DNA of 15,309 nt. Source: a bacterium (GTDB taxonomy: Bacteria; Blakebacterota; Blakebacteria; Blakebacterales; Blakebacteraceae). A program made the translations under genes and the position numbers. The stretch lies in assembly GCA_025774615.1 (NCBI GenBank), contig JALGVQ010000047.1, positions 1 through 15,309 on the forward strand, read 5' to 3'. Positions 1-7,767 of this stretch are shown piece by piece. The notes under the pieces are model-generated. The model made no database searches. It was given only the letters and a program-made list of their open reading frames with translations, and had not been told where the DNA came from. Positions within the stretch are counted from its first letter, which is position 1. Every line of letters begins with the position of its first letter.

Positions 1-216
1 CTCCTCATCTTTTTCCACTACCCAGGCATCCATACCCAGAACGATGGGAATGAAGGCCAGAGCAACTCCGACCATGAGCAGGGAGATCGGGATCACTTCG
101 AATGTCTCATTGATGAACAGGGCCTCAACCGGCAACAGAAGCAGCGTGATCCCGTAGAATGCGGTCATGGTAAGAAAACGACCCCTGATGACGCGCCATT
201 CCTTCCAGAAGATCAT
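1..216 (-). CDS. ABC transporter permease, N-terminal part (runs off the window)
   Basis: The first 72 codons of a membrane protein are visible; the rest lies beyond position 1. The start ATG at 216 overlaps the TGA of the ATPase gene (ATGA), and GAGGAGGTGG just upstream can serve as ribosome binding site. The protein opens with MIFWKEWRVIRGRF, a short cytoplasmic stretch typical of ABC-2-type permeases. Two hydrophobic segments follow, at about residues 15-36 and 43-60, then a charged end (VVEKDEE). Translational coupling to the ATPase gene makes it the likely membrane partner of that ATPase in an exporter or envelope-stress transporter. The substrate cannot be told. The subfamily is uncertain because most of the protein is missing. 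Confidence 0.8.
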   Translation of the reverse strand, partial: MIFWKEWRVIRGRFLTMTAFYGITLLLLPVEALFINETFEVIPISLLMVGVALAFIPIVLGMDAWVVEKDEE

Positions 217-1208
217 ACCCCCACCTCCTCCGGGCCAGAGCCGGACAGCTGCACAGAATCAGCAGGTTCTTCATCCGTCAGGATCTTCTCCTCCACGATC
301 GGCACGTAAGCTGCAGCACCTTCTCCTGATCCGAGCACTACCTCGGCGAATATCTCATCGAGGCTCAGGGTGTGGGTTTCGATGCTCAGTGGTTTGTAGG
401 TCTGCCGAAGGTGGTTCACAATCACACCCGGCTCACCCCGTGCCGTCACGATCAGGTCACGACCGCTCGAAGCGATACGGTAGACGCCCTCCATCTCGAT
501 CGAGGTCGGAGCCGGACCTTCCAGGGTAAGTTCATACCGCTTGACGCTTGCCTTCAGTTCATCAACGGGTGATGCGATCCTGAGCTTCCCCTTGTCGAGG
601 ATGGCGACCCAGTCAGCCACCTGCTCGAGTTCCTGCAGGATGTGGGTCGAGAAGAAGACGGTGCGTCCCTCCTCCTGGATCGCTCTGACAATGTCACCGA
701 GGAACTCCTGGCGGCTGATCGGGTCGAGTCCCATGGTGGGATCGTCGAGAAGGAGGAGTTCGGGGCGGGGGGCCAGTGCCAGCAGAAGGGAGAGCCGGGC
801 GGTCTGGCCCTTGCTGAGGGTCTTGGCCTTCGCCTGGGGATCGAGTTCGAACCGCTTCACATACTTCTCGGCGAGGTCGTCGTCCCAGGTCTTGTAGAAT
901 CCGCTTGTGAAGCGGACCAGTTCGCTCACCCGCATCCAGCCATACATCTTCTGGCCTTCGGCCACGTATCCGATCCTTTTACGCATCTCCACCGCGTCTT
1001 CCCGGGGATTGAAGCCGAGTACGGTAGAGCTGCCTGAAGTAGGGCGGATCAGGTCGAGCAGGAGTTTGATGGTCGTGGTCTTACCCGAACCGTTCCTGCC
1101 GAGATACCCGAACACGCTACCCCTGGGGACTGCGAGATCGAGCCCGTTCAGGGCCTTGATGTCACCATAGTGTTTACTCAAACCAGAGGTTTCAATAACC
1201 ATATCCAT
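213..1208 (-). CDS. ABC transporter ATP-binding protein (YtrB-like)
   Basis: This 331-residue cytoplasmic ATPase would power the permease encoded just downstream. Visible motifs are Walker A GRNGSGKTT (37-45), a Q-loop region around YVAEGQ (81-86), the signature LSKGQ (131-135), Walker B LLLLDDP (151-157), a D-loop GLDP and the switch histidine in STH (about 189). The usual catalytic Glu after Walker B is Asp here (DDP instead of DEP). About 105 residues follow the ATPase core, ending in an acidic, Gly/Pro-rich tail. The ATG at 1208 is chosen because AGGAGG lies 10 bases upstream, inside the end of the GntR gene; a second ATG is two codons later. Only two bases separate it from the repressor's stop. 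The GntR-ATPase-permease order matches YtrA-type operons, which often respond to envelope stress, but the substrate is unknown. Confidence 0.93.
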   Translation of the reverse strand: MDMVIETSGLSKHYGDIKALNGLDLAVPRGSVFGYLGRNGSGKTTTIKLLLDLIRPTSGSSTVLGFNPREDAVEMRKRIGYVAEGQKMYGWMRVSELVRFTSGFYKTWDDDLAEKYVKRFELDPQAKAKTLSKGQTARLSLLLALAPRPELLLLDDPTMGLDPISRQEFLGDIVRAIQEEGRTVFFSTHILQELEQVADWVAILDKGKLRIASPVDELKASVKRYELTLEGPAPTSIEMEGVYRIASSGRDLIVTARGEPGVIVNHLRQTYKPLSIETHTLSLDEIFAEVVLGSGEGAAAYVPIVEEKILTDEEPADSVQLSGSGPEEVGV

Positions 1209-1210
1209 GA

Positions 1211-1615
1211 TCAGATATCCTCCTTTGGCCCGGAACCGGCATACATTTTATCAAGTCGTTCCTGGAAGATCTCCTCGACCTGTTCCTTCTTCAGACGGAG
1301 GTGTCCGGCCTCCACCAGTACCCGGTCGAGCTTCTCCACGATCACCGTCTTTCGTTCCTGACTGGTGATGGAAACGTCACCGTCGGCGACGAAGGTGCCG
1401 ATACCCTTGCGGGAGACTACGATCCCTTCGCGTTCGAGGAGCTGATACGCCTTGGCGACGGTGTTGGGATTAACGGTGAGCATCTCAGCTACCTCACGGA
1501 TGGAGGGCACCTGCTCTCCATCCCGAAGACTTCCCAGGGCGATCGTTCGCCTGATTGCCTGGGTTATCTGAAGGTAGACCGGGACGCCGCTGTCCGGATC
1601 GATATGGAACCGCAT
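1211..1615 (-). CDS. GntR-family transcriptional regulator, YtrA type
   Basis: This 134-residue protein is a short GntR regulator. A winged helix-turn-helix fills about residues 12-75, with VPSIREVAEMLTVNPNTVAKA as the recognition region (split here: VPSIREVAEML, then TVNPNTVAKAYQ). A helical tail of about 55 residues follows, too small for a FadR or HutC effector domain. This size and build define the YtrA subfamily, usually repressors of an adjacent ABC transporter operon. The ATG at 1615 is preceded by CAGGAA at a suitable distance; an ATG at 1620 is out of frame. It is the first gene of the operon with the ATPase and permease. An imperfect palindrome over its own -10 box suggests autorepression. 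The inducing signal is not visible. Confidence 0.92.
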   Translation of the reverse strand: MRFHIDPDSGVPVYLQITQAIRRTIALGSLRDGEQVPSIREVAEMLTVNPNTVAKAYQLLEREGIVVSRKGIGTFVADGDVSITSQERKTVIVEKLDRVLVEAGHLRLKKEQVEEIFQERLDKMYAGSGPKEDI

Positions 1616-1636
1616 GGCATTTCCTGACTATGTTAA

Positions 1637-1657
1637 GTGTCTACCGAACTAATACAC
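1637..1657. promoter_or_regulatory. Putative GntR (YtrA-type) operator
   Basis: The 21 bases form an imperfect palindrome with outer half-sites GTGTnT and AnACAC around a 9-base centre. The site covers the -10 box and probable start point of the GntR promoter, where a bound repressor would block RNA polymerase. GTGT/ACAC-type half-sites are typical of YtrA-subfamily operators, so autoregulation by the adjacent regulator is the simplest reading. Binding itself is inferred. Confidence 0.5.
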
Positions 1658-1678
1658 CAGACACCAGAGAGAGGTCAA
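1649..1678 (-). promoter_or_regulatory. Sigma70-like promoter of the GntR-ABC operon
   Basis: On the minus strand TTGACC (1678-1673) and TATTAG (1654-1649) are separated by 18 bases. Transcription would start near 1642, giving a leader of about 27 bases before the GntR ATG at 1615. The match to the sigma70 consensus is good for a GC-rich genome. The call rests on sequence only. Confidence 0.6.
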
Positions 1679-1736
1679 GGAGAAATAATGTTTTTTCACC
1701 AACGAATGTTCCCGTCCGATTCAGGCATACCTGTTC

Positions 1737-1766
1737 TTGTGAGTTTCTCACCTGCATGGGTATATT
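1737..1766 (+). promoter_or_regulatory. ppdK: Candidate promoter for ppdK
   Basis: TTGTGA (1737-1742) and TATATT (1761-1766) are 18 bases apart and face the ppdK gene. This would give a leader of about 100 bases before the preferred start at 1874. The 258-base gap between the GntR and ppdK starts must hold divergent promoters, and this is the best plus-strand match. Two TTGACA boxes further right (1765 and 1808) have no good -10 partner. Confidence 0.4.
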
Positions 1767-1873
1767 GACAGCTTCCGTCGCTGTTGCGGTTTCAGGATGC
1801 TCGGACTTTGACAGCTGGCCGTGACATGGACTCCGGATCGACATCAGAGAGAAGCAGAAAGGACCTTCGGAAG

Positions 1874-4549
1874 ATGGCAGAAAAGCACGTCTATTCATTC
1901 GGCGCTGGTAAAGCGGATGGTACCAGCAAAATGAAGGATCTATTGGGAGGCAAGGGTGCAAACCTGGCCGAGATGTCCCGCATCCGTATTCCCGTTCCAC
2001 CGGGCTTCACGATCACCACTGAGGTCTGCAACTACTACTCCAGCCACAACAGCAAGTATCCGGCCGGACTGACGGGTCAGGTCAACACGGCCCTGAAGAA
2101 GGCCGAGACGATCATGGGAGCGAAGTTCGCCGACAAGACCGATCCGCTCCTCTTTTCGGTCCGCTCGGGCGCGAAGTTCAGCATGCCGGGTATGATGGAC
2201 ACGGTTCTGAACCTTGGACTGAATGACAGGAACATCAAGGCGTTCGCGATGGCCGCCGGTGGAGATGAGCGGTTCGCGTGGGATTGCTACCGTCGCCTGA
2301 TCCAGATGTACGGTGACGTGGTACTCGAGGTGGAGAAGGAAGCCTTCGACCACATCATCGAGACCGCCAAGAAGAAGCGGAAGGTGAAGAACGATCTCGA
2401 TCTCACCGCCGCCGACTGGAAAGAGATCGTCAAGCTGTTCAAGGCGATCATCCGCACGAAGACCGGTAAGGCCTTCCCCCAGGATCCGCAGAAGCAGCTG
2501 TGGGGAGCGCTCGGCGCGGTATTCAGCTCCTGGAACAACGAACGCGCCATCACCTACCGGAACCTCAACAACATCCCTCACGATCTCGGGACCGCCGTGA
2601 ACGTCCAGGCTATGGTCTACGGCAACCTGGGTGAGGGTTCGGCTACCGGAGTGGCGTTCACTCGTGACGCCGCCACCGGCGAGAAGGTCTTCTACGGCGA
2701 GTGGCTCCCCAATGCCCAGGGTGAAGACGTGGTCGCGGGTATCCGCACACCGATGCCGCTCAGGAAGGGCAAGAAGGGCAGTCTCCCCTCCCTGCAGGAG
2801 CAGATGCCGAAGATCTACAAGCAGCTGGACGACATCCGGCACAAACTGGAAGCGCACTACAAGGACATCCAGGACATCGAGTTCACGATCCAGAATAACC
2901 GCCTCTGGATGCTCCAGACCCGGACGGGGAAGCGTACCTCCCAGGCCGCGGTGAGGATCGCAGTCGAGATGGTGAAGGAAGGCCTCATCGACAAGGAAGA
3001 GGCGGTCCGCCGGATCGATCCCGACCAGTTCGAACAGCTCTTCCACCCCTCGTTCGAGACCGGTGCCGTGAGAAAGGTGATCGCCAAAGGACTACCCGCC
3101 TCACCAGGCGCCGCAGTGGGCCAGGTCGTCTTCTCAGCCGCCGATGCCGAGAAGTGGGCCGCTGACGGTAAGACGATCATCCTGGTCCGGATCGAGACAA
3201 GCCCTGAGGACATCGGTGGCATGGATGCCGCAAAGGGTATTCTCACCGCTCGCGGCGGGATGACGAGCCACGCCGCAGTGGTCGCCCGCGGCATGGGCAA
3301 GTGCTGTGTCGCCGGGTGCGATGAGATCGAGGTCGACTACAAGAAGAAGCTCTTCAAGGCCGGCAAGAAGATGATCAAGCAGGGTACCTGGATCAGCCTC
3401 GACGGTTCGATCGGAGAGGTCATGGAGGGTAAGGTACCGACCCAGGATCCCGAGTTGAGCAAGGAATACTATGTGCTGATGAAGTGGGTCGACAAGATCC
3501 GCACCATGAAGGTCCGCACCAACGCCGACACCCCGGAGGATTCCCGTGTCGCTCGTGAGTTCGGCGCCGAGGGGATCGGCCTGACCCGGACCGAGCACAT
3601 GTTCTTCGAGGCGGAGAGGATCACCGCGGTACGCGAGATGATCCTGGCCACCACCGAGAAAGACCGGCGCAAGGCCCTCAAGAAGCTCCTTCCAATGCAG
3701 CGGAAAGACTTCGAAGGCATCTTCAAGGCGATGGACGGACTCCCCGTAACGATCCGCCTGCTCGACCCGCCGCTCCATGAGTTCCTTCCTCATGAAGAGG
3801 ATGCGCAGAAGGTGATCGCAAAGGAGCTGGGTGTGAAGCCGGCCGAGATAAAGCGGCTCACCGAATCGCTCTCGGAGTTCAACCCGATGCTCGGTCACCG
3901 CGGGTGCCGTCTCGCGATCACCTACCCGGAGATCTGCGAGATGCAGGCCCAGGCCATCATGGAAGCGGCCTGCAACATGCAGAAGAAGGGGATCAAGGTG
4001 TTCCCCGAGATCATGGTTCCGCTCATCGGTACCGAGCACGAGTTCAACATCCTGAAGGTGGTCATCGACCGGGTGGCCCAGCAGGTCATCGAGAAGAAGG
4101 GGATCAAGGTCAAATACATGGTCGGTACCATGATTGAGATCCCGCGCGCGTGTCTGGTCGCCGACAAGGTTGCCCAGCAGGCCGAGTTCTTCTCCTACGG
4201 CACCAACGACCTCACCCAGATGGCCTACGGCTACAGCCGGGACGACTCGGGCCGGTTCCTGGCCGATTACGTCGAGAACGGCATTCTGGCGGGCGACCCC
4301 TTCCAGAGTCTCGATCAAGAGGGTGTGGGACAGCTCGTGGAAACGGGTGTCAGACTCGGACGGAGTGTGAACCCGAAGCTGAAGATCGGTGTCTGTGGTG
4401 AGCATGGTGGTGACCCGGCCAGTGTGGGTTTCTTCCACAACGCGGGACTGGACTACGTGTCCTGTTCCCCTTACCGTGTACCGATCGCTCGCCTCGCGGC
4501 CGCCCAGGCGGTCCTTGAGGAGAAGCAGGCAAGCTGGCGGGACAAGTAA
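1874..4549 (+). CDS. ppdK: Pyruvate, phosphate dikinase
   Basis: PPDK interconverts ATP + Pi + pyruvate and AMP + PPi + PEP in the cytoplasm, serving gluconeogenesis or PPi-linked glycolysis. The 891-residue product has the full family layout. An N-terminal ATP-grasp domain contains GGKGANLAEM (25-34) and SVRSGAKFSMPGMMD (95-109). A swivelling domain carries the phosphorylated histidine in GGMTSHAAVVARG (His466). The C-terminal PEP/pyruvate TIM barrel has SYGTNDLTQM and a catalytic cysteine in IGVCGEHGG (Cys841). Length is normal (about 870-900). The frame stays open upstream to a TTG at 1784, but homologues begin near MAEKHVYSFG and AAAGGA precedes the ATG at 1874, so that start is preferred. 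It seems to be transcribed alone: a GC-rich hairpin follows, and parA starts 114 bases later. Confidence 0.96.
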   Translation: MAEKHVYSFGAGKADGTSKMKDLLGGKGANLAEMSRIRIPVPPGFTITTEVCNYYSSHNSKYPAGLTGQVNTALKKAETIMGAKFADKTDPLLFSVRSGAKFSMPGMMDTVLNLGLNDRNIKAFAMAAGGDERFAWDCYRRLIQMYGDVVLEVEKEAFDHIIETAKKKRKVKNDLDLTAADWKEIVKLFKAIIRTKTGKAFPQDPQKQLWGALGAVFSSWNNERAITYRNLNNIPHDLGTAVNVQAMVYGNLGEGSATGVAFTRDAATGEKVFYGEWLPNAQGEDVVAGIRTPMPLRKGKKGSLPSLQEQMPKIYKQLDDIRHKLEAHYKDIQDIEFTIQNNRLWMLQTRTGKRTSQAAVRIAVEMVKEGLIDKEEAVRRIDPDQFEQLFHPSFETGAVRKVIAKGLPASPGAAVGQVVFSAADAEKWAADGKTIILVRIETSPEDIGGMDAAKGILTARGGMTSHAAVVARGMGKCCVAGCDEIEVDYKKKLFKAGKKMIKQGTWISLDGSIGEVMEGKVPTQDPELSKEYYVLMKWVDKIRTMKVRTNADTPEDSRVAREFGAEGIGLTRTEHMFFEAERITAVREMILATTEKDRRKALKKLLPMQRKDFEGIFKAMDGLPVTIRLLDPPLHEFLPHEEDAQKVIAKELGVKPAEIKRLTESLSEFNPMLGHRGCRLAITYPEICEMQAQAIMEAACNMQKKGIKVFPEIMVPLIGTEHEFNILKVVIDRVAQQVIEKKGIKVKYMVGTMIEIPRACLVADKVAQQAEFFSYGTNDLTQMAYGYSRDDSGRFLADYVENGILAGDPFQSLDQEGVGQLVETGVRLGRSVNPKLKIGVCGEHGGDPASVGFFHNAGLDYVSCSPYRVPIARLAAAQAVLEEKQASWRDK

Positions 4550-4589
4550 GCAGACCGCCGGGTGCCGAACTGGTTGTACCATTCGCTTG

Positions 4590-4615
4590 CCCGGCGGGCC
4601 CCTCTGTCCGCCGGG
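4590..4615 (+). terminator. GC-rich hairpin after ppdK (weak terminator candidate)
   Basis: CCCGGCGG (4590-4597) and CCGCCGGG (4608-4615) form a perfect 8-bp stem around a 10-base loop. Only TGAGTTTCTC follows, not a true U-tract, so intrinsic termination would be weak. The same left arm can also pair with an identical CCGCCGGG at 4555-4562, giving two exclusive hairpins. It lies between ppdK and parA, where a transcription boundary is plausible. Confidence 0.4.
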
Positions 4616-4663
4616 TGAGTTTCTCATGAGGGTATTTCGGCCCCTCAGGGCTGGAAGGATCGT

Positions 4664-5449
4664 GTGAGCAGAGTAATCGCCATCGCGAACCAGAAGGGTG
4701 GAGTGGGTAAGACCACTACCGCCGTGAACGTATCCGCCTGCCTCGCGGAAGCGGGTCACAAAACCCTTCTGATCGATATCGATCCTCAGGCGAACGCCAC
4801 CTCAGGCCTTGGTGTGGACCCCAACGAAGTCGATTATTCCATCTATGAAGCCCTCATCGAGGAGATCTCGATAGAAGACGCGCTGATAAACACCATCGTG
4901 GAAGGGCTCGATCTCGTTCCGAGCCATATCCGGCTTACCGGAGCGGAACTCGAAATGGTGGCCATGATCGGCCGGGAGAAGAAGCTTCAACAGGCGATCG
5001 AGACGGTCCGGGGAGAGTACGAATACGTCCTCGTCGATTGCCCCCCGAGTCTCGGACTGCTTACCCTCAATACCCTGACCGCGGCCGATTCGATACTCAT
5101 CCCGATCCAGTGTGAGTATTACGCCCTCGAGGGACTTGGTAAGCTGCTGAACACGATCAGGCTCGTTCAGAAGCACCTGAACCCGAACCTCGACATCGAG
5201 GGTGTGCTCCTCACCATGTTCGACAGCCGCCTCAATCTGAGTAAACAGGTGGCTGAGGAAGCGTATCGCTATTTCAACGACAAGGTGTACAAGACCAAGA
5301 TCATGCGGAATGTCCGTCTGGGCGAAGCGCCCTCATTCGGCATGCCGATCATCCAGTACGACATCCTCTCGACCGGGGCTGAGAACTACATCAGCCTGAC
5401 CAAGGAGATCGTCGCCCATGTCGCGAAAGGCACTCGGAAAGGGTCTTGA
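4664..5449 (+). CDS. parA: Chromosome-partitioning ATPase ParA (Soj)
   Basis: ParA is a Walker-type ATPase that binds the nucleoid in its ATP form and moves ParB-parS complexes to segregate replicated origins. The 261-residue protein has the deviant Walker A KGGVGKTT (11-18), the A' motif [11 protein letters not shown] (about 36-46) and Walker [10 protein letters not shown] (121-129). It lacks the N-terminal HTH of plasmid type Ia ParA, and the size fits chromosomal Soj. Translation starts at a GTG (4664) with GGAAGGA just upstream; the conserved reading [12 protein letters not shown] begins directly after it. It overlaps parB by 32 bases, which implies coupled expression. Chromosomal parAB usually lies near oriC. 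Confidence 0.97.
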   Translation: MSRVIAIANQKGGVGKTTTAVNVSACLAEAGHKTLLIDIDPQANATSGLGVDPNEVDYSIYEALIEEISIEDALINTIVEGLDLVPSHIRLTGAELEMVAMIGREKKLQQAIETVRGEYEYVLVDCPPSLGLLTLNTLTAADSILIPIQCEYYALEGLGKLLNTIRLVQKHLNPNLDIEGVLLTMFDSRLNLSKQVAEEAYRYFNDKVYKTKIMRNVRLGEAPSFGMPIIQYDILSTGAENYISLTKEIVAHVAKGTRKGS

Positions 5450-6320
5450 CGCTCTGATCCCGGGTGCCGGTGAAGATGCCGGGCCGGCATCGGAGGTCGA
5501 GACGAAAGCACGGCGCCCCGGAGATGCGGGTGTCGTCACCAGAATCCAGATCAAAAACATCAGGCCTAACCCCTTCCAGCCCCGGCAGGATTTCGACCGC
5601 GAAGCCCTCGAAGAACTCGCTGAGTCCATCAGACAGAAGGGTGTGCTTCAACCTGTCCTGGTCCGCGCGGCTGAAGATGGATACGAACTGGTTGCAGGAG
5701 AGCGGCGCGTGCGGGCGGCAAAACTGGCCGGTCTTACCAGGATCGCCGCGATCGTATACGAGGTGGAGGCCGATGAGGAAATGCTGGAACTCTCGATCAT
5801 CGAGAATGTCCAGCGGGAAGACCTGAATGCGATCGACACGGCGCTGGCGTACCGGAGACTGGCCGATGACTGCTCGCTCACCCAGGAGCAGATATCCGAG
5901 AGGGTAGGCAAGAGCAGGGCGGCTGTGACGAACAAGATACGGTTGCTCGGACTCCCGGCAGAAGTGCAGAAGAAGGTTCGTCAGGGAGAATTGAGTGAGG
6001 GACATGCCCGAGCGCTCCTCGCCCTGCCCACGAAGAAACAGCAGGTCGATCTGTCACGCAGGGCGATCAAACGGGGGCTTTCGGTGCGCGATGTTGAGCG
6101 GCTTGTGCGAAAGCTCACCGATGAGGTTGGCGGGGAGAAGAAGAAGGAGAAGAAGGAACTCACTCCCCGGCTTCAGGCGATTCTCGAGGAGATGCAGCGC
6201 GCCCTGGGAACAAAAATCACCCTCACCGGCTCTGAGAAGACGGGTACCCTGCGGATCGAGTATTATTCTTCGGACGACCTGACCCGGATCTGCGACAGAC
6301 TCGACGTCAAACTGGATTGA
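5418..6320 (+). CDS. parB: Chromosome-partitioning protein ParB (Spo0J)
   Basis: ParB is a CTP-dependent DNA clamp that loads at parS and spreads, acting with ParA in origin segregation. The 300-residue product starts with the Spo0J-like [16 protein letters not shown]. It has the ParB box NPFQPR (51-56), the CTP-binding GERRVRAA (94-101) and ENVQRED (129-135). An HTH lies around [18 protein letters not shown] (153-170). After a Lys/Glu-rich linker (about 229-238) comes a C-terminal dimerisation domain (about 240-300). The ATG at 5418 lies inside the end of parA. No match to the common parS palindrome (TGTTTCACGTGAAACA) was found in the window, so its site is elsewhere or divergent. Confidence 0.97.
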   Translation: MSRKALGKGLDALIPGAGEDAGPASEVETKARRPGDAGVVTRIQIKNIRPNPFQPRQDFDREALEELAESIRQKGVLQPVLVRAAEDGYELVAGERRVRAAKLAGLTRIAAIVYEVEADEEMLELSIIENVQREDLNAIDTALAYRRLADDCSLTQEQISERVGKSRAAVTNKIRLLGLPAEVQKKVRQGELSEGHARALLALPTKKQQVDLSRRAIKRGLSVRDVERLVRKLTDEVGGEKKKEKKELTPRLQAILEEMQRALGTKITLTGSEKTGTLRIEYYSSDDLTRICDRLDVKLD

Positions 6321-6377
6321 TGTGAGCAGCCAGCCGGAGTGTTTTTCAGACTGGCTACCAGGATAGAAAGGGAGCGC

Positions 6378-7202
6378 GTGCCGAGAAGACGCAACTGGAC
6401 CATCGTCTTCATTCCTGATGATGAGAGCGAACCCCGCCAGGTTCGCCTGAGTCGGTCCGCTATGCGTCTGCTCATGGTCCTGGTCATAACGGTCATCGTG
6501 ACCGCCGGGATCGGTGTGGCAACCTACTGGAAGGTGGCTTCCACCGCTCTTGAGACATCGAGGGTCAATGAGGAAAACGCAACGCTCAGGGGACAGATCG
6601 AGCAGGTGTGGGAACTCGAGCGATTGATGGCGGACATGCTCGAGACCGACTACAAGATCCGGACGCAGATGGGAATCGAGTTTCCTCAGGACTGGCCTGG
6701 ATACAACTACCAGCTCGGTCCCGGCACGGTCAGCGAACCGGGCGGGATGGTGCGCACTACCTCGGGTGAAAGCACCATGACCGGGCGTGAACAGAATGTA
6801 TCTGAGGAATCAGCCATTCTCTTCGCGTGGCCGGTGGTTCTGGGGTGGCCGACGGTTGAATTCGGCCAGGGCGAGGGAACGGCCGGTGGACCGCATACCG
6901 GACTCGATATCGCGGCAAGAACGAACACACCGATCCGTGCCGCCGCTGACGGAAGAGTTACCTTCGCGGGGATGGACGACCAGTACGGTTTCCTCTGCGA
7001 GATCGGGCACAACAACCGGCTGACAACACGGTATGGCCATTGCGTAAGATTGGTTGTTCGGGAAGAGCAACTGGTCAAAAAGGGTGAGATCATTGCATAT
7101 GTAGGAAGTACGGGGCGGGTCACTACAGGGCCGCACCTCCACTTCGAGGTTCAGAAGAACGGGCAACCTGTTGATCCCCGTTCCTACCTCCCCAAGATCT
7201 GA
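6378..7202 (+). CDS. Membrane-anchored M23 (LytM-type) metallopeptidase
   Basis: This is a predicted zinc endopeptidase acting on peptidoglycan peptides in the periplasm. From the GTG at 6378 it has 274 residues: a short basic N-terminus (MPRRRNWTIVFIPDD), one membrane segment (about 30-50), a coiled-coil-like part (about 55-95), a linker, and an M23 domain (about 150-272). The ligands and catalytic residues are intact: HTGLD (His173, Asp177), YGHC (His221) and HLHFE (His253, His255). An in-frame GTG at 6339 would add 13 residues, but AAAGGGAG lies before 6378 and homologues begin near this point. It is followed 10 bases later by a bactofilin gene. M23-bactofilin pairs are known to shape cells by local wall remodelling. 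It lies just downstream of parAB. Confidence 0.9.
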   Translation: MPRRRNWTIVFIPDDESEPRQVRLSRSAMRLLMVLVITVIVTAGIGVATYWKVASTALETSRVNEENATLRGQIEQVWELERLMADMLETDYKIRTQMGIEFPQDWPGYNYQLGPGTVSEPGGMVRTTSGESTMTGREQNVSEESAILFAWPVVLGWPTVEFGQGEGTAGGPHTGLDIAARTNTPIRAAADGRVTFAGMDDQYGFLCEIGHNNRLTTRYGHCVRLVVREEQLVKKGEIIAYVGSTGRVTTGPHLHFEVQKNGQPVDPRSYLPKI

Positions 7203-7212
7203 AAGGACGATC

Positions 7213-7647
7213 ATGTCGAAGAGCCTCACGGGCGAAGGAACTATGAATACTCTGGTTGGTCACGGTACGACACTTGATGGTTCACTGAATGTGTCGAGCA
7301 GTATGCGGGTTGATGGAAAGATCCTGGGGCAGATTACCTGCTCGGACAGCCTTCTGGTGGGCAAGACAGGTGTTGTCGAGGCCAGCGTCAAGGTCAAGAA
7401 CGCCACCATCGGGGGGAAGGTCATCGGAGATATCGAAGCAAGCGAAGTGGTGATCCTCGAAGGGAACAGCACCGTCATCGGCGATGTTACCACTAAAAAG
7501 CTCATTATCGAAGAGGGGGCAGTGCTCAACGGCACCTGTCACATGGGTGGTGAGACATCGGGCAAGACGGCCCGCAGGGAGGACACATCCGGGAGCCAGA
7601 CCGGTCTGCAGATCCCGTCGGCATCCAGTTCGGAGTCGTCAGAATAG
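7213..7647 (+). CDS. Bactofilin (polymer-forming cytoskeletal protein)
   Basis: Bactofilins polymerise without nucleotide into filaments under the membrane and recruit cell-wall enzymes or other partners. The 144-residue product has the central DUF583 right-handed beta-helix core, roughly residues 12-112. Its short repeating turns include SMRVDGKILGQITC, GVVEASVKVKNATIGGKV and GDIEASEVVILEG. A Ser/Gly-rich disordered tail follows (about 113-144). The ATG at 7213 follows AAAGGA at a good distance; the frame is open further upstream but overlaps the peptidase. It is probably cotranscribed with the M23 gene and is likely its scaffold. A hairpin directly after its stop suggests the operon ends here. 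Confidence 0.95.
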   Translation: MSKSLTGEGTMNTLVGHGTTLDGSLNVSSSMRVDGKILGQITCSDSLLVGKTGVVEASVKVKNATIGGKVIGDIEASEVVILEGNSTVIGDVTTKKLIIEEGAVLNGTCHMGGETSGKTARREDTSGSQTGLQIPSASSSESSE

Positions 7648-7648
7648 G

Positions 7649-7670
7649 CCGGGTGCTCACAGGCGCCCGG
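7649..7670 (+). terminator. Hairpin after the bactofilin gene
   Basis: CCGGGTGC (7649-7656) and GCGCCCGG (7663-7670) pair over 8 bp, with one G-U, around the loop TCACAG. It starts two bases after the stop codon. There is no run of T after it (TAGTGCCTC), so it resembles the ppdK hairpin: a stable stem without a U-tract. It may stop transcription with help from Rho, or protect the mRNA end. Confidence 0.45.
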
Positions 7671-7767
7671 TAGTGCCTCACGACTCCTCTGCCAGATCCC
7701 CTGGTTGATCTCCCAGCCCGATCACCGCGCTGTGATTGACGCACGGCGGTCGGTATCGCTGCATCAG

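Noticed and set aside
1765-1816. Direct repeat TTGACAGCT at 1765-1773 and 1808-1816, each like a -35 box
   Set aside because: Neither has a fitting -10 at 16-18 bases, and two 9-base copies are too little to call an operator array.
1784-1873. Upstream TTG start that would add 30 residues to PPDK
   Set aside because: The extra residues are unlike the family, lie over the probable promoter and leader, and lack a ribosome binding site; the ATG at 1874 fits homologues.
3134-4759. Long open frame (541 codons) on the minus strand opposite ppdK, with a second one at 1940-3046
   Set aside because: Both are antisense to a clear PPDK gene. Their translations are low in complexity (rich in D, L, H, R, G) and show no family motif; GC-rich codon use explains them.
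6328-6356. AGCCAG/CTGGCT inverted repeat between parB and the M23 gene
   Set aside because: A 6-bp stem with a 17-base loop and no T run after it; could be chance, and the genes appear co-transcribed.
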